From assembly GCA_043740415.1 (NCBI GenBank), contig JAYUCJ010000090.1, forward strand, positions 1 through 30,430: a DNA stretch of 30,430 bases, written 5' to 3'. This DNA is from Aalborgiella sp043740415. Lineage in GTDB: Bacteria > Pseudomonadota > Gammaproteobacteria > Burkholderiales > Burkholderiaceae_C. Numbering within the stretch: the stretch's first letter is position 1; the number at the start of each line of letters is the position of its first letter. Positions 6,988-15,127 of the stretch are shown one piece after another. The notes beneath the pieces were generated by a model. That model was given only the letters and a program-made list of their open reading frames with translations. It ran no database searches and had not been told where the DNA came from. A program made the position numbers and the translations under genes.

Positions 6988-8349
6988 ATGACCACCAATC
7001 GCCGGGACATTCTCAAATACACCGCCGCGGCTGCCGCTGCGGCAGCACTGCCCACCAGCTTTGCCCAAAACGCCGCGACGGGGATCGACCCGCGTGACCG
7101 CGTCTTCATCACCAACGAAGACTCCAACACACTGGTGGTGATTGATCCACGGATCAACACGGTGGAAACCACCATCAACCTGACCAGTTTTGACGAAGAT
7201 GCACGCCCGCCATTTCGCTACATCACCGCGGGCATCGCGCCGACCCATGCGGTCATGATCCACAAACCGCTGTACCACGGCTGCATTGACGCCCACGGTG
7301 CCGTGCCGTCGCCCGATGGCCGCTTGCTGGCCACCAGCGGCCGAGGTTCCAGCAATATTTACCTGATCGACGCCGTGGAAAAGCGCGTGATTGGCAACAC
7401 GCCCAACCCGTCTGCCGGCCCCTCCACCAACCCCGAGCGCCTGTCCAGCGGCATCCTGCTGGGGCGTGAGCCCCACGAACCCACCTTCAGCCGCAATGGC
7501 AAGGAACTCTGGGTCACCTTGCGCGGAGAGGACCGCATCGCCATCCTGAGTGTGGATCGCGCGCTGCTGCAATTGCGCGGCTCGGACGTGTCGGCGGTGC
7601 GCCAGTTCCTGCCCACGCTGAATGGCCCGGCCCAGGTCTGGTTCAACCGCGAAGGCACGCTGGCTTTTGTGGCTAGCCAGAAGGTGGCCAAGGTGGACGT
7701 GTTTCGTGTCAACCCGGGCGCCGACGGCCATTCTCAGCCGCAGCGCCTGACCACGCTCGACATCAGCGCGCAGGACAAGCTGGGTTTTACACCTTTCATG
7801 AAGACCACACCGGACGGCGCTGAGGTCTGGTTCTCCCACAAGCTGGCTGATACCGTGTCGTGCCGTTCGACGCGTGAGGGATTTGACCTGCTCGACAGCG
7901 TGTCCCTGGGCAACCTGGGGCGGCCCAACCATGTGGAGTTTGTCGCCAACGCCAAGGGCAGTGTGATGTATGCTAGCCTGTCGCGGGTGGACGACAGCGG
8001 CCCTGGCGGCGTGGCATCGAGCCAGATTGCGGTCATTGACCGCAGCGCCAAAACCGGTGAACGCAAGATGGTTGGCAGCTTTTTCAGCCATGGCCGCGAA
8101 TCGCATGGCCTGTGGACCAACCCGGAAAACACCTTGCTCTATGTGGCGCATGAGCAGGATGAATTGCCCGGCACACCGAACGCCGGCCAGACTGTGTGCA
8201 GTGCGTTTGATGTCAGCAACCCGTTCAAACCCGAGTTCATCGCGCAGATTCCCCTGGGCAACCTGAACCTGCCGTCGGGCGGGCTGCGCAACAAGAAGAG
8301 CATCAACCTGGTGTACGTGCGCCCTGGCGTGAAAGGGCAAACAGCATGA
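6988..8349 (+). CDS. Tat-exported YncE-like beta-propeller protein
   Basis: 453 residues. The N-terminus NRRDILKYTAAAAAAAALPT followed by SFAQN is a twin-arginine signal with cleavage near residue 26, so the protein is periplasmic. The mature part has repeated blades with motifs such as VFITNEDSNTLVVIDP, LWVTLRGEDRIAILS, and TLAFVASQKVAKVDVFRV, characteristic of the YVTN/YncE or cytochrome-d1-like beta-propeller fold. Several His and Met residues could bind metal, but no heme motif (CXXCH) is present. Such proteins are poorly characterised; some are linked to copper handling. The gene's stop overlaps the ATG of the DUF305 gene (ATGA at 8346-8349), so the two are co-translated. Third codon positions are strongly G/C, unlike the genes at 1-2611 and 13-18 kb. 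Confidence 0.8.
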   Translation: MTTNRRDILKYTAAAAAAAALPTSFAQNAATGIDPRDRVFITNEDSNTLVVIDPRINTVETTINLTSFDEDARPPFRYITAGIAPTHAVMIHKPLYHGCIDAHGAVPSPDGRLLATSGRGSSNIYLIDAVEKRVIGNTPNPSAGPSTNPERLSSGILLGREPHEPTFSRNGKELWVTLRGEDRIAILSVDRALLQLRGSDVSAVRQFLPTLNGPAQVWFNREGTLAFVASQKVAKVDVFRVNPGADGHSQPQRLTTLDISAQDKLGFTPFMKTTPDGAEVWFSHKLADTVSCRSTREGFDLLDSVSLGNLGRPNHVEFVANAKGSVMYASLSRVDDSGPGGVASSQIAVIDRSAKTGERKMVGSFFSHGRESHGLWTNPENTLLYVAHEQDELPGTPNAGQTVCSAFDVSNPFKPEFIAQIPLGNLNLPSGGLRNKKSINLVYVRPGVKGQTA

Positions 8350-8792
8350 GTTCCGGCCGCAGGGCCAGGGCCGGGTTCACGCTCGGCCTGGCGCTCATCC
8401 TGGGTGCGGGTGCCCATGGCGTCATGGCTCAGTCCGCTCACAGGCATGACCCTGCGGCCATGCAGGCCCCTGCAGCGCCGGGATTTCAAAGCGAGATGGA
8501 CGCCGGCATGGCGCGCATGATGCAGGACATGCATGCGCCAGGCTACAGCGGCAACGTCGATGTGGACTTTCTGGTGATGATGATTCCGCACCATGCCGGC
8601 GCGGTTGACATGGCCCGCCTGATGTTGCAGCACGGGCGTGACCCGGCCACCCGCCAGCTGGCGGAAGAGATCATTGCAGGGCAGACCATCGAGATCGAAA
8701 GCATGACGCGTCGGCTCGCAGTGCTGCGTCAGGCCCAAACCACCCGCCAAGCGCCGGAGTTCCCGGCGCTTGGCGGTACTCGCGGGGACTGA
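8346..8792 (+). CDS. DUF305 family exported Met/His-rich protein
   Basis: 148 residues. The N-terminal segment GFTLGLALILGAGAHGVMAQ is a signal peptide with a cleavage site near AQS, giving a periplasmic protein. The mature part has the DUF305 signature: DVDFLVMMIPHHAGAVDMAR, then a helix and the segment IIAGQTIEIESM. DUF305 proteins have a ferritin-like helical fold with His and Met residues and often occur in copper- or metal-stress loci. Translational coupling to the upstream beta-propeller gene (ATGA) suggests that both act in the periplasm on one substrate. The substrate is not shown by the sequence. Confidence 0.85.
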   Translation: MSSGRRARAGFTLGLALILGAGAHGVMAQSAHRHDPAAMQAPAAPGFQSEMDAGMARMMQDMHAPGYSGNVDVDFLVMMIPHHAGAVDMARLMLQHGRDPATRQLAEEIIAGQTIEIESMTRRLAVLRQAQTTRQAPEFPALGGTRGD

Positions 8793-8986
8793 TTGTCTCA
8801 GCGCAAAACTGAAAGCACCTGATTTTTCTTGACGCTTTCTTCGTGCGTTGTCACAACTCCGGCATCCCCACCTCGATCGATATCGTCGGATAGGAAATTC
8901 AACCGCATTGGGCTAAGCATGGTACGGGCTTTGGGTTCCCAGCATCTTTGACTTGTGCAGTCTGAGGTGTCGCGGCAGCCGAATAG
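8793..8986. other. Gene-free stretch between the DUF305 gene and the IS1380 remnant
   Basis: I see no supported gene, RNA or clear terminator here. The right half may be unrecognised IS1380-family end sequence, because the transposase remnant becomes open at about 8987 after an in-frame TAG. Confidence 0.3.
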
Positions 8987-9415
8987 CGAGACCTCTGGCG
9001 AAAAGTCGACTTTGTGCTGACCGATTTGAGTATTCCTGCCCTGGAGGTGTGGCAGCTGTACCGTGGACGGGCAGATTGCGAGAACCGGATCAAGGAGCTC
9101 AAGGGAGACTTTGGATTGGGCCGTTTCGTACTGCGGGACTTCTGGGCGACAGAGGCGGCGCTGGGGGTATCCATGCTCAGCTACAACCTGATGAGTGTGT
9201 TTCGCCATGCGGTGATGCGCCAAAAGGTGCACCACACGCTCTGCACGCTGCACCATCAGGTGCTGGCTGTGGGGGCGCTGTGGGATGACAACACGAAAAA
9301 CACCAAGCTGACGTTTCGCTTGGCAGTGGCACGCAAACGAAGACCTTGGTTTGAGAGGTTGTGGGCCAATGCGGGGGAGTCGGTGAGGCTCACGCAGACA
9401 CCATCAAATTCCTAA
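8987..9415 (+). pseudogene. IS1380-family transposase, C-terminal remnant
   Basis: The frame is open from about 8987 and has no proper start. It encodes a segment containing KVDFVLTDLSIPALEVWQLY, RGRADCENRIKELKGDFGLG and FWATEAALGVSMLSYNLMS, which are the conserved C-terminal motifs of IS1380-type DDE transposases (YRGRADCENRIKELK with the catalytic Glu). The N-terminal two thirds, with the first two catalytic acidic residues, is missing. It ends in TAA at 9413-9415, directly next to a truncated minus-strand UbiB/AarF-like gene, so the IS probably inserted in or deleted into that gene. No terminal inverted repeat was identified by eye. Confidence 0.8.
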
Positions 9416-10151
9416 TGGACAATCTCGGTTTATCGATCCGTTCACCGGCCGAGAACTCCATCGTGAGCACGACGCCACTCGACAGTGCCGTAATCACGTA
9501 CGGAATCCAGTGGTCATGGAAATCTGCCAGCGCGGTGCGGAAAAGCATGACAGAACGCGCTTCTCGATTGAAGTCGATCTCCTGCTTCAAACTGCTGTCG
9601 AACTCGCTGACCACGCGATGCAGATCGAACGCGCGCAGGCGTGGCAAGAGCTTCTCAACCAGGGCGACTAGGGTGTTCAGTGCCGCGATGTCGGTGGCGA
9701 TGATGCGCGCCAGGCCGGGCCGTTGCACCTTCACCGCCACCCGACGCCCGTCCTGTGTGGTCGCGTCATGCACTTGGGCGATGGTGGCAGCAGCCACCGG
9801 GGTCTGGTCGAACGACGGAAACAACGCCGTCAACGGGCTGCCCAATGCCTGTTCGACCGTTGACCTCACCATGTCAAAGCTCATCGGAGGCAAATCGTCG
9901 TGCAGCAGTTCCAACTCGTCGATGTAGGCGGTTGGCAGCAAGTCGTGCCGCATCGCGAGCACCTGTCCGAATTTGAGGAAGACCAACCCCAGTTCTTCAA
10001 AGGCTTCCCTCACCTGCACCGGTGTCGGCCAATGCCGCCTGCCGAACAGAGCCCCGAGGACCTTGTGGCGGGCGAGCACACTCAGGATTTGGAACAGCCG
10101 AGGCAGCGCTCGCAGCGCGCTGCGCTTGTTTCGTTTGATCGTTTCAGCCAT
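9390..10151 (-). pseudogene. UbiB/AarF (ABC1) atypical kinase, 3' truncated
   Basis: 253 codons starting at 10151. The N-terminal half of an ABC1/UbiB-family protein is clear: the KxGQ motif in VFLKFGQVLAMRHDLLP, then DDLPPM, then the Ala-rich loop and Lys in PVAAATIAQVHDA and VAVKVQRPG. The family is usually about 500-560 residues, and the catalytic Asp and metal-binding motifs and the C-terminal membrane segments are absent. Homology stops near EFSAGERID; the final residues run into the neighbouring IS1380 remnant. Intact members support quinone biosynthesis or lipid metabolism. This copy lacks the catalytic half and is very probably non-functional. It lies 119 nt downstream of the amidotransferase gene. 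Confidence 0.75.
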
Positions 10152-10270
10152 GGCTCAATCTCGATGCTGGCGAATCGTGGAGCCGATCAGCGACGACCCG
10201 CAAGCATCCGGGATGACCAGCTCGAGCTTGAAGTTCTCGAGTGCCGCCGCGGATCGAAGGCATCTTCTCT

Positions 10271-11086
10271 TCAACATGCGGCGCTCCCATGCGTCACGAT
10301 CCCAGCCGCCACGACCACGACTTCGCCCTCGGCGAAGGGCTGCCACGCTCGGTCGTCGAGAGGTACGCTGGCGATCAAGGTCACGGCCTGCATACCCGGC
10401 TCGCCCGCCACGCCGTGAGCAGGCGGGCACTGCTCCACCGTGCTGCTCGACTGCGACAGGCGGAACAAACCCGGCGGCTCGATCCGGCCGCTGGCCGGAT
10501 GGATGCGGCGATGGTCATGGGCAAACAAGACCTCGGCATCGGCATACAGGAAGTTGGCCGGCCCCAAAAGGCGCAAATCGGCCGAGAATTGCGTGACCAC
10601 TGCCAAACGCTGTTCAACCGACGGCGGCATCGCGGCGTGACCCCACAAACTGAGCAGGCGTTCCAACAGCGCGCAAAAGGCGTGTTCGGAGTCGGTGTTG
10701 CCAATCGGACGGTAGCGCTCGAAGGCCAGCCCGGCCGACTGCGCAATGCCCGGCAGATGGCCGTTGTGGGCGAACACATGGCTGCGCCCGGCCAGCTCGC
10801 GTACAAAGGGCTGGGTGTTGGCCAGGCACACCGTGCCCAGGGTGGCACGGCGGATGTGCGCGACGGCCAGGGTCGTGGCCGGGCCGCTGTGGCCCAGCCA
10901 GCGCGCGAGGTCGCTGTCGCTGGCTGCGATCGGTTCGCGAAACAGTGCCGAGTCGTTTCCTTGGTAGAACGCCGCGCCCCAACCATCGCGGGTACCGCCG
11001 GTCGGGCCGCTGTGGCTGGCCAGCGCCTCGAGCGAAACGTTTAGGTGCGCCGCGTGGCGCGTCGACAGGGCTAGCAGTTCACACAT
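10271..11086 (-). CDS. Class II glutamine amidotransferase (YafJ/EgtC-like)
   Basis: 271 residues starting MCELLALS, with Cys2 as the expected N-terminal nucleophile of a class II (Ntn) glutamine amidotransferase after Met removal. Further family motifs are GGTRDGWGAAFYQG, VAHIRRATLGTV, NTQPFVRELAGRSHVFAHNG and NTDSEHAF. Such stand-alone GATase domains release ammonia from a gamma-glutamyl compound; the acceptor is not known for this one. Ergothioneine EgtC and YafJ are the nearest named types, but no egt genes are near. The sequence is strongly GC-rich. Neighbours are the truncated UbiB-like gene downstream and a decayed thioredoxin-like gene upstream. Confidence 0.8.
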   Translation of the reverse strand: MCELLALSTRHAAHLNVSLEALASHSGPTGGTRDGWGAAFYQGNDSALFREPIAASDSDLARWLGHSGPATTLAVAHIRRATLGTVCLANTQPFVRELAGRSHVFAHNGHLPGIAQSAGLAFERYRPIGNTDSEHAFCALLERLLSLWGHAAMPPSVEQRLAVVTQFSADLRLLGPANFLYADAEVLFAHDHRRIHPASGRIEPPGLFRLSQSSSTVEQCPPAHGVAGEPGMQAVTLIASVPLDDRAWQPFAEGEVVVVAAGIVTHGSAAC

Positions 11087-11099
11087 GGCGCGGGAGGTG

Positions 11100-11345
11100 C
11101 CGTTGGCCGCAGTGCCGGATCAGAGCCCGTCGCCGACGACCAGACGCGCAAACGCAACGGCATTCAATGTGCCAATCGCTTGGTGGCGAATTCGAAAACG
11201 ACCGCGCTCGATGGTCCGTCCCACAGCTCGGCCGTGACCGGCTGCATGCGAAACAGACGCGGTGTTCAATCTGCATGCCGTCGAGTTCCTATTCCAGGTT
11301 ACTGCGATGCGTACAGGTCTTCGTTGCGATGATCAATACGTCCAT
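11100..11345 (-). pseudogene. Decayed thioredoxin-like gene (tentative)
   Basis: Reading minus from the ATG at 11345 gives MDVLIIATKTCTHRSNLE, which resembles the first strand and CxH/CxxC-type turn of small thioredoxin/glutaredoxin-like proteins. It is then interrupted by an in-frame TAG (11289-11291). Coding-like sequence continues beyond it as ELDGMQIEHRVCF, and fragments in other frames (VTAELWDGPSSAVVFEFATK, then NAVAFARLVVGDGL) suggest further frameshifts. I read this as a degraded gene of the same cluster as DUF302. The evidence is by eye only; an unusual intergenic region cannot be excluded. Confidence 0.35.
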
Positions 11346-11379
11346 GGTGGTGGTCGACAAGTGTGGGATTTATTAGACA

Positions 11380-11829
11380 TCACGCGTCGCCGCCGACGCC
11401 CTGATCCACCAGAGCCGCGCGTACCCGCTCGAGCTTGGCGCGAACCTCGGTCGCGACGCTGCCGACCTCGGGGTTGCTGGTCATTTCCATCACGGCCACC
11501 GGGTCCATGAAGGCGACCACCAGGCGGCCATCGGCCTCCTCGCGCACGACCACATTGCACGGCAGCAGCAGGCCGATGTCGGGCTCGGCCGTCAGCGCAC
11601 GGTGGGCCAGCGGCGGGTTGCAGGCACCCAGGATTCGGTAGGGCCGCACGTCGAGGTTGAGCTTGGCCTTCATCGTGGCCTGCACATCGATCTCGGTGAG
11701 GATGCCGAAGCCTTCGGCCTTAAGAGCCTCGGTCACCGCAGCAATTGCCTTGGCGAAGTCCGGATCCTTCAGGACGCAGTGAAAACCGTACTTCGAAGGC
11801 GCTGGGGAAGCTTGCTGGGGGTGAGTCAT
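11380..11829 (-). CDS. DUF302 domain protein
   Basis: 149 residues, ATG at 11829 with GAGGACG a few bases upstream. The body follows the DUF302 pattern: YGFHCVLKDPDFAKAIAAVT, GFGILTEIDVQATMKAKL, YRILGACNPPLAHRAL, and GLLLPCNVVVREEADG followed by VVAFMDPVAVMEM. The domain is about 100-130 residues and common near metal-resistance and sulfur genes; its biochemical role is unknown. There is no signal peptide, so it is probably cytoplasmic. It follows the Met-rich gene by 10 nt and is likely in one operon with it and with the small membrane protein upstream. GC content is high, like its neighbours. Confidence 0.85.
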   Translation of the reverse strand: MTHPQQASPAPSKYGFHCVLKDPDFAKAIAAVTEALKAEGFGILTEIDVQATMKAKLNLDVRPYRILGACNPPLAHRALTAEPDIGLLLPCNVVVREEADGRLVVAFMDPVAVMEMTSNPEVGSVATEVRAKLERVRAALVDQGVGGDA

Positions 11830-11839
11830 GGCATCGTCC

Positions 11840-12197
11840 TCACTGTTTGCCCGAGGCCGGCGGCATGCGCTGCGACATCATGTCCATCATCATCTGCATC
11901 ATTGCCATGTGTTGCGTCATCATCGGTTGACGCTGGGCCATGTCGGCCGACATGCCTTTCGCGTCGCCCATGCCGCCCATACCCTTCATCATGCCCATGC
12001 CGCCCTGCATGGCTTTCATGTGCTCGCCCATCAGCGCCTGGCGTTCCTCGGGTGTCTTGGCGTTCATCATCTTCGTGTGCATGTCGCGCATGGTCTTCAT
12101 CTGACCGTCCATCGCGGCCATGCGCTCGTGGGTTGCCATGCTGCTGGCTGGTGCCGCTGATGGCAACGGCAAGTGCAATGGGTCGAAAATAAGTCAT
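11840..12197 (-). pseudogene. Met/His-rich exported protein with frameshift in the signal peptide
   Basis: A good start exists at 12197: ATG preceded by GAGGAG and a spacer, opening a signal-peptide-like sequence MTYFRPIALAVAISG. The downstream coding body lies one base out of register: from the ATG at 12139 it reads MATHERMAAMDGQMKTM and continues with many Met and His residues (GGMGMMKGMGGMGDAKGMS, QRQPMMTQHMAMMQMMMDMM) to the stop at 11840. One extra base, plausibly within the AGCCAGCAGC run at about 12140-12155, would explain the split. The intact product would be a periplasmic Met-rich protein, probably copper-related by composition. Translation from the ATG at 12139 or a TTG at 12178 could give a cytoplasmic form. 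A sequencing error is also possible. Confidence 0.65.
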
Positions 12198-12273
12198 GAC
12201 AAACTCCTCGGTGGGTTAAAAAACTGGGCTGGAATATTAAAAAGTATGGACTGGGATAGCGTGGGCTAAGGGA

Positions 12274-12474
12274 TCATTTGCCGCCGCGCCTGAAGATCCA
12301 TACGACGAGTGCAACTACCGCGATGGCGAGCAGAATCGGCATCCACATCCCGCCGTATCCCCCCATCCAGCCGCCGCTCCACGCGCCGCCCATCATGTTG
12401 CCGTTCTGCGCCAACGCGGCGCTGGTGGACAGAAGGGGCGTCGCGCCCACAAACAAGGTACGCAAGGTGTTCAT
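12274..12474 (-). CDS. Small Met/Gly-rich membrane protein with signal peptide
   Basis: 66 residues. The ATG at 12474 has GGAG about five bases upstream. The N-terminus MNTLRTLFVGATPLLSTSAA with a following LAQN is a signal sequence or first membrane segment. A Gly/Met/Trp-rich stretch (MMGGAWSGGWMGGYGGMWM) follows, and the C-terminus is a membrane helix ILLAIAVVALVVWIF ending in RRGGK. Small proteins of this make-up are frequent beside copper-resistance genes. It is the first gene of the minus-strand group with the Met-rich and DUF302 genes. No named family is claimed. Confidence 0.7.
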   Translation of the reverse strand: MNTLRTLFVGATPLLSTSAALAQNGNMMGGAWSGGWMGGYGGMWMPILLAIAVVALVVWIFRRGGK

Positions 12475-13107
12475 GATTTCTCCAGAAGTGCAAGCATTGG
12501 AATGAATGTCGGTGACACGTATGCTATGTGCAGACGCTGCCGACGTCTGTGCGACAGCGCACCCTCAATCGTGCTGACGGAGCCGCCGCACGTATACCAG
12601 TAACTTTCAGGATTTCAGTGTTCATGATGAAATTCTTTCTGTAGTGGGTGAGTAAAAAAGTGAAAAGGCTACTCATTTTATTTCGCTAATAAATGCATAT
12701 TGCATCTGTTTGAATGCGGCGTCTGTGCGCTTTAACACATAACGCGATGTCGACGGTGAAAAGTCGGGAGTTGGGCGAATCTCCTTCGATCTGTTGTTTT
12801 GTCTCAATGAGCATCCAGTTGCTCTCGAAATTGCGCCAAGTACTGCGGCTTTGGGGTATGCGGTTTGGGCATTTTGGAATCCTTTATTTGAACAATAAGG
12901 TGTCCGTGAAATGGGGTCAATTCCAACTTGACGCCCAATCAAAAACTACAAGCCTACAAACTATTTCACCAACCCTCTACCAAGCAGTGGTGCTAAAAAT
13001 GGGGGGATTACCGGATGAGTCAGCACAAAATTGACACTCTAAAATCACAAGCCCAATGTGTTTATCAGACTTTGGGAATACATATTCAAGGATATAGTCG
13101 GAAAATT
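12475..13107. other. 633-base stretch without a supported gene
   Basis: Short frames exist on both strands but none has a recognisable motif together with a ribosome binding site. The base composition changes here from GC-rich (left) to AT-rich (right), at about 12,600. A six-base inverted repeat CAGACG/CGTCTG lies at 12531-12549. The stretch may be a junction between imported and older DNA. Confidence 0.4.
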
Positions 13108-14841
13108 CTAATTTTTATAATTAAGTTTATTTTGGATTAATGAGTTGACGGCATCAAACTGACTTAGAAAGACTTTTCCCTTGAAGTTTTCAAAAAAATC
13201 TGAGTGCTTTAAAGAATCCATCACTGGACCCTTGACTTCAGACAAATGAAAATTCACATTAGAAGAATTTAATCGATGCGAAATAGCGTTGAGACTTTCT
13301 AGAGCGCTGGCATCGATCATATTAACGGCAGAACACATCAAAATAACATGCTTCACATCTGGCTTTAAAGCAACTTGCTCATAAATTTTGTCTTCTAAAT
13401 ACCCTGCGTTTGCAAAATACAAACTCTCATCGATTCGTAACGTGAGTATGGATGGATGAGTAATCACTTCATAGCGGTCTACATTCCGGAAATGCTCAGT
13501 GCCTGGCACCAAACCAACAACTGCAATATGGGGTTGGCTGGTTCTCCAAAGAAAAAGCAACAGCGACAGAGACACGCCTACCAAAATACCAGTTTCAACG
13601 CCTATTAAAAGCACACATACGATAGTGGCGAGCATGGACGCAAAATCTGATTTGCTGTATTTAAACGTCCGCAGAATTGAACCAACATCGACCAACGAGA
13701 GAACAGCCACAACAATAGTCGCGGCCAGCACGGCCTGTGGCAAATACTGAAACAATGGCGTTAAAAACAAGGTCGCAGCAAGTATACCTATGGCCGTGAA
13801 TGCACCAGCCAGGGGTGTTTCAGCGCCTGCATCGTAATTGACCACTGAGCGCGCAAAGCCACCTGTGACTGGAAATCCACCAGACATAGCGGCAGCAACG
13901 TTCGACACACCCAAACCAACCAACTCTTGGTTCGGGACGATGCGCTGCCTGCGCTTGGCAGCCAATGTTTGCGCTATTGAGATTGATTCAACAAAGCCTA
14001 CCAAGCTAATCAGCACGGCAGCTGGCAACAAACTTGACCACAACTTGTAATCAAATACAGGCATCGCAAAAGGTGGCATACCCGACGGGATGACGCCAAC
14101 CAACTTGACACCTTTAGCTGCCAAACCAAAGCCAACGACAGCCAAAATGGACATCACAATCACCAACACAGGCCCGGCTTTAGCAAGCAAATCTGCCGTC
14201 GCTGTTTTGATACCAAAACGCATCAACAAAGGTTTAAGCTGCTTGCGAACCCAAAATAGAAATGCCATAGAAATAGCGCCAATCGCCAATGTATATGGAT
14301 TGATGTTGGCGAAATTAGTTGCCAAAGAATGCAGCATGTCTGGCAAAGTATCGCCTTCAGACTTCACACCCAAGATATGCTTGAGCTGACTGGTTGCGAT
14401 CAAAATCCCCGAAGCCGTGATAAAGCCAGAGATAACTTGATGGCTTAAAAAATTGGCGATAAAACCTAAACGCAGCAAACCCATGATGACCAGCACCAAA
14501 CCAGACATCATCGCCAAAATAACTGCGGCGGCAAGATACTCTGGTGAACCGGTTACAGCAACTTTCCCCAGCGCGGCTGCCGTCATCAAGGACACCACGG
14601 CAACTGGACCAACAGCTAAAGTACGACTGGTACCAAAAATAGCATACGCGACCAAGGGCAAGATAGATGCATACAAACCAATGTGTGCAGGCAAGCCCGC
14701 AAGCATGGCATAGGCCAAGCTTTGCGGCACCAGCATGATGGTGACGATTGCCGCAGCAACAAGGTCTTTCACCGCATACGGTTTACCGTATGTAGGTAGC
14801 CATTCCAATATGGGAAAGTATTTTTTCAGTCCAGTCATCAT
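13108..14841 (-). CDS. SulP-family inorganic anion transporter with STAS domain
   Basis: 577 residues. The N-terminal sulfate-transporter signature is clear: LVPQSLAYAMLAGLPAHIGL, YASILPLVAYAIFGTSRTLA and VGPVAVVSLMT, followed by about 10-12 hydrophobic helices to residue ~420. The C-terminal ~130 residues form a STAS domain with the motif CSAVNMIDASALESLNAI. SulP proteins move sulfate, bicarbonate or other anions through the inner membrane, and substrate cannot be read from sequence. Proximity to rhodanese and MBL genes favours sulfate or another sulfur oxyanion; proximity to the cbb operon makes bicarbonate possible. It is the most downstream gene of a minus-strand block and is separated from the rhodanese gene by 286 nt that includes an AT repeat, so it may have its own promoter. 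Confidence 0.9.
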   Translation of the reverse strand: MMTGLKKYFPILEWLPTYGKPYAVKDLVAAAIVTIMLVPQSLAYAMLAGLPAHIGLYASILPLVAYAIFGTSRTLAVGPVAVVSLMTAAALGKVAVTGSPEYLAAAVILAMMSGLVLVIMGLLRLGFIANFLSHQVISGFITASGILIATSQLKHILGVKSEGDTLPDMLHSLATNFANINPYTLAIGAISMAFLFWVRKQLKPLLMRFGIKTATADLLAKAGPVLVIVMSILAVVGFGLAAKGVKLVGVIPSGMPPFAMPVFDYKLWSSLLPAAVLISLVGFVESISIAQTLAAKRRQRIVPNQELVGLGVSNVAAAMSGGFPVTGGFARSVVNYDAGAETPLAGAFTAIGILAATLFLTPLFQYLPQAVLAATIVVAVLSLVDVGSILRTFKYSKSDFASMLATIVCVLLIGVETGILVGVSLSLLLFLWRTSQPHIAVVGLVPGTEHFRNVDRYEVITHPSILTLRIDESLYFANAGYLEDKIYEQVALKPDVKHVILMCSAVNMIDASALESLNAISHRLNSSNVNFHLSEVKGPVMDSLKHSDFFENFKGKVFLSQFDAVNSLIQNKLNYKN

Positions 14842-15017
14842 CTTTCTTCTATGTCCTTTAAAAAATAACCATGCCCCTACAACGCCGGCTTAGCCATCCA
14901 CTCTTTGCCTTTCAACATCAAATCCCGCTATGAAATGCGGAGACTTTGGTAGAAGTTGCCGCGTTTATGGAGATGTGATATCTCAGCGCGTTGGGATGAT
15001 TTTATATGTATATTATC

Positions 15018-15042
15018 ATATATATATATATATATATATATA
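15018..15042. repeat. AT dinucleotide microsatellite
   Basis: Twenty-five bases of uninterrupted alternating A and T, inside the 286-nt gap upstream of the SulP gene and downstream of the rhodanese gene. Such tracts can change length by slippage and can alter promoter spacing or DNA melting. The rest of the gap shows no gene. Confidence 0.9.
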
Positions 15043-15127
15043 GAATTCCACAGAATCGGAAACTTCTCACATTGGAGATAGTTGCTGGTATTTACCCGTA
15101 TTTTCGGTAAATCAGTATTGATTAGCG

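Noticed and set aside
6943..8340. A 465-codon open frame on the minus strand.
   Set aside because: It is the antisense shadow of the Tat-exported beta-propeller gene, which has a signal peptide and family motifs; long shadows are common in GC-rich genes.
10155..10270. Short minus-strand frame ending LENFKLELVIPDACGSS between the amidotransferase and UbiB-like genes.
   Set aside because: It faintly resembles a P-II-type strand, but it is too short and has no start or further motifs.
6805..13013. GGGGGGATTACCG occurs at 6805-6817 and 13001-13013, suggesting a second IS end.
   Set aside because: A shared 13-mer is expected by chance in 30 kb, and the flanks do not match.
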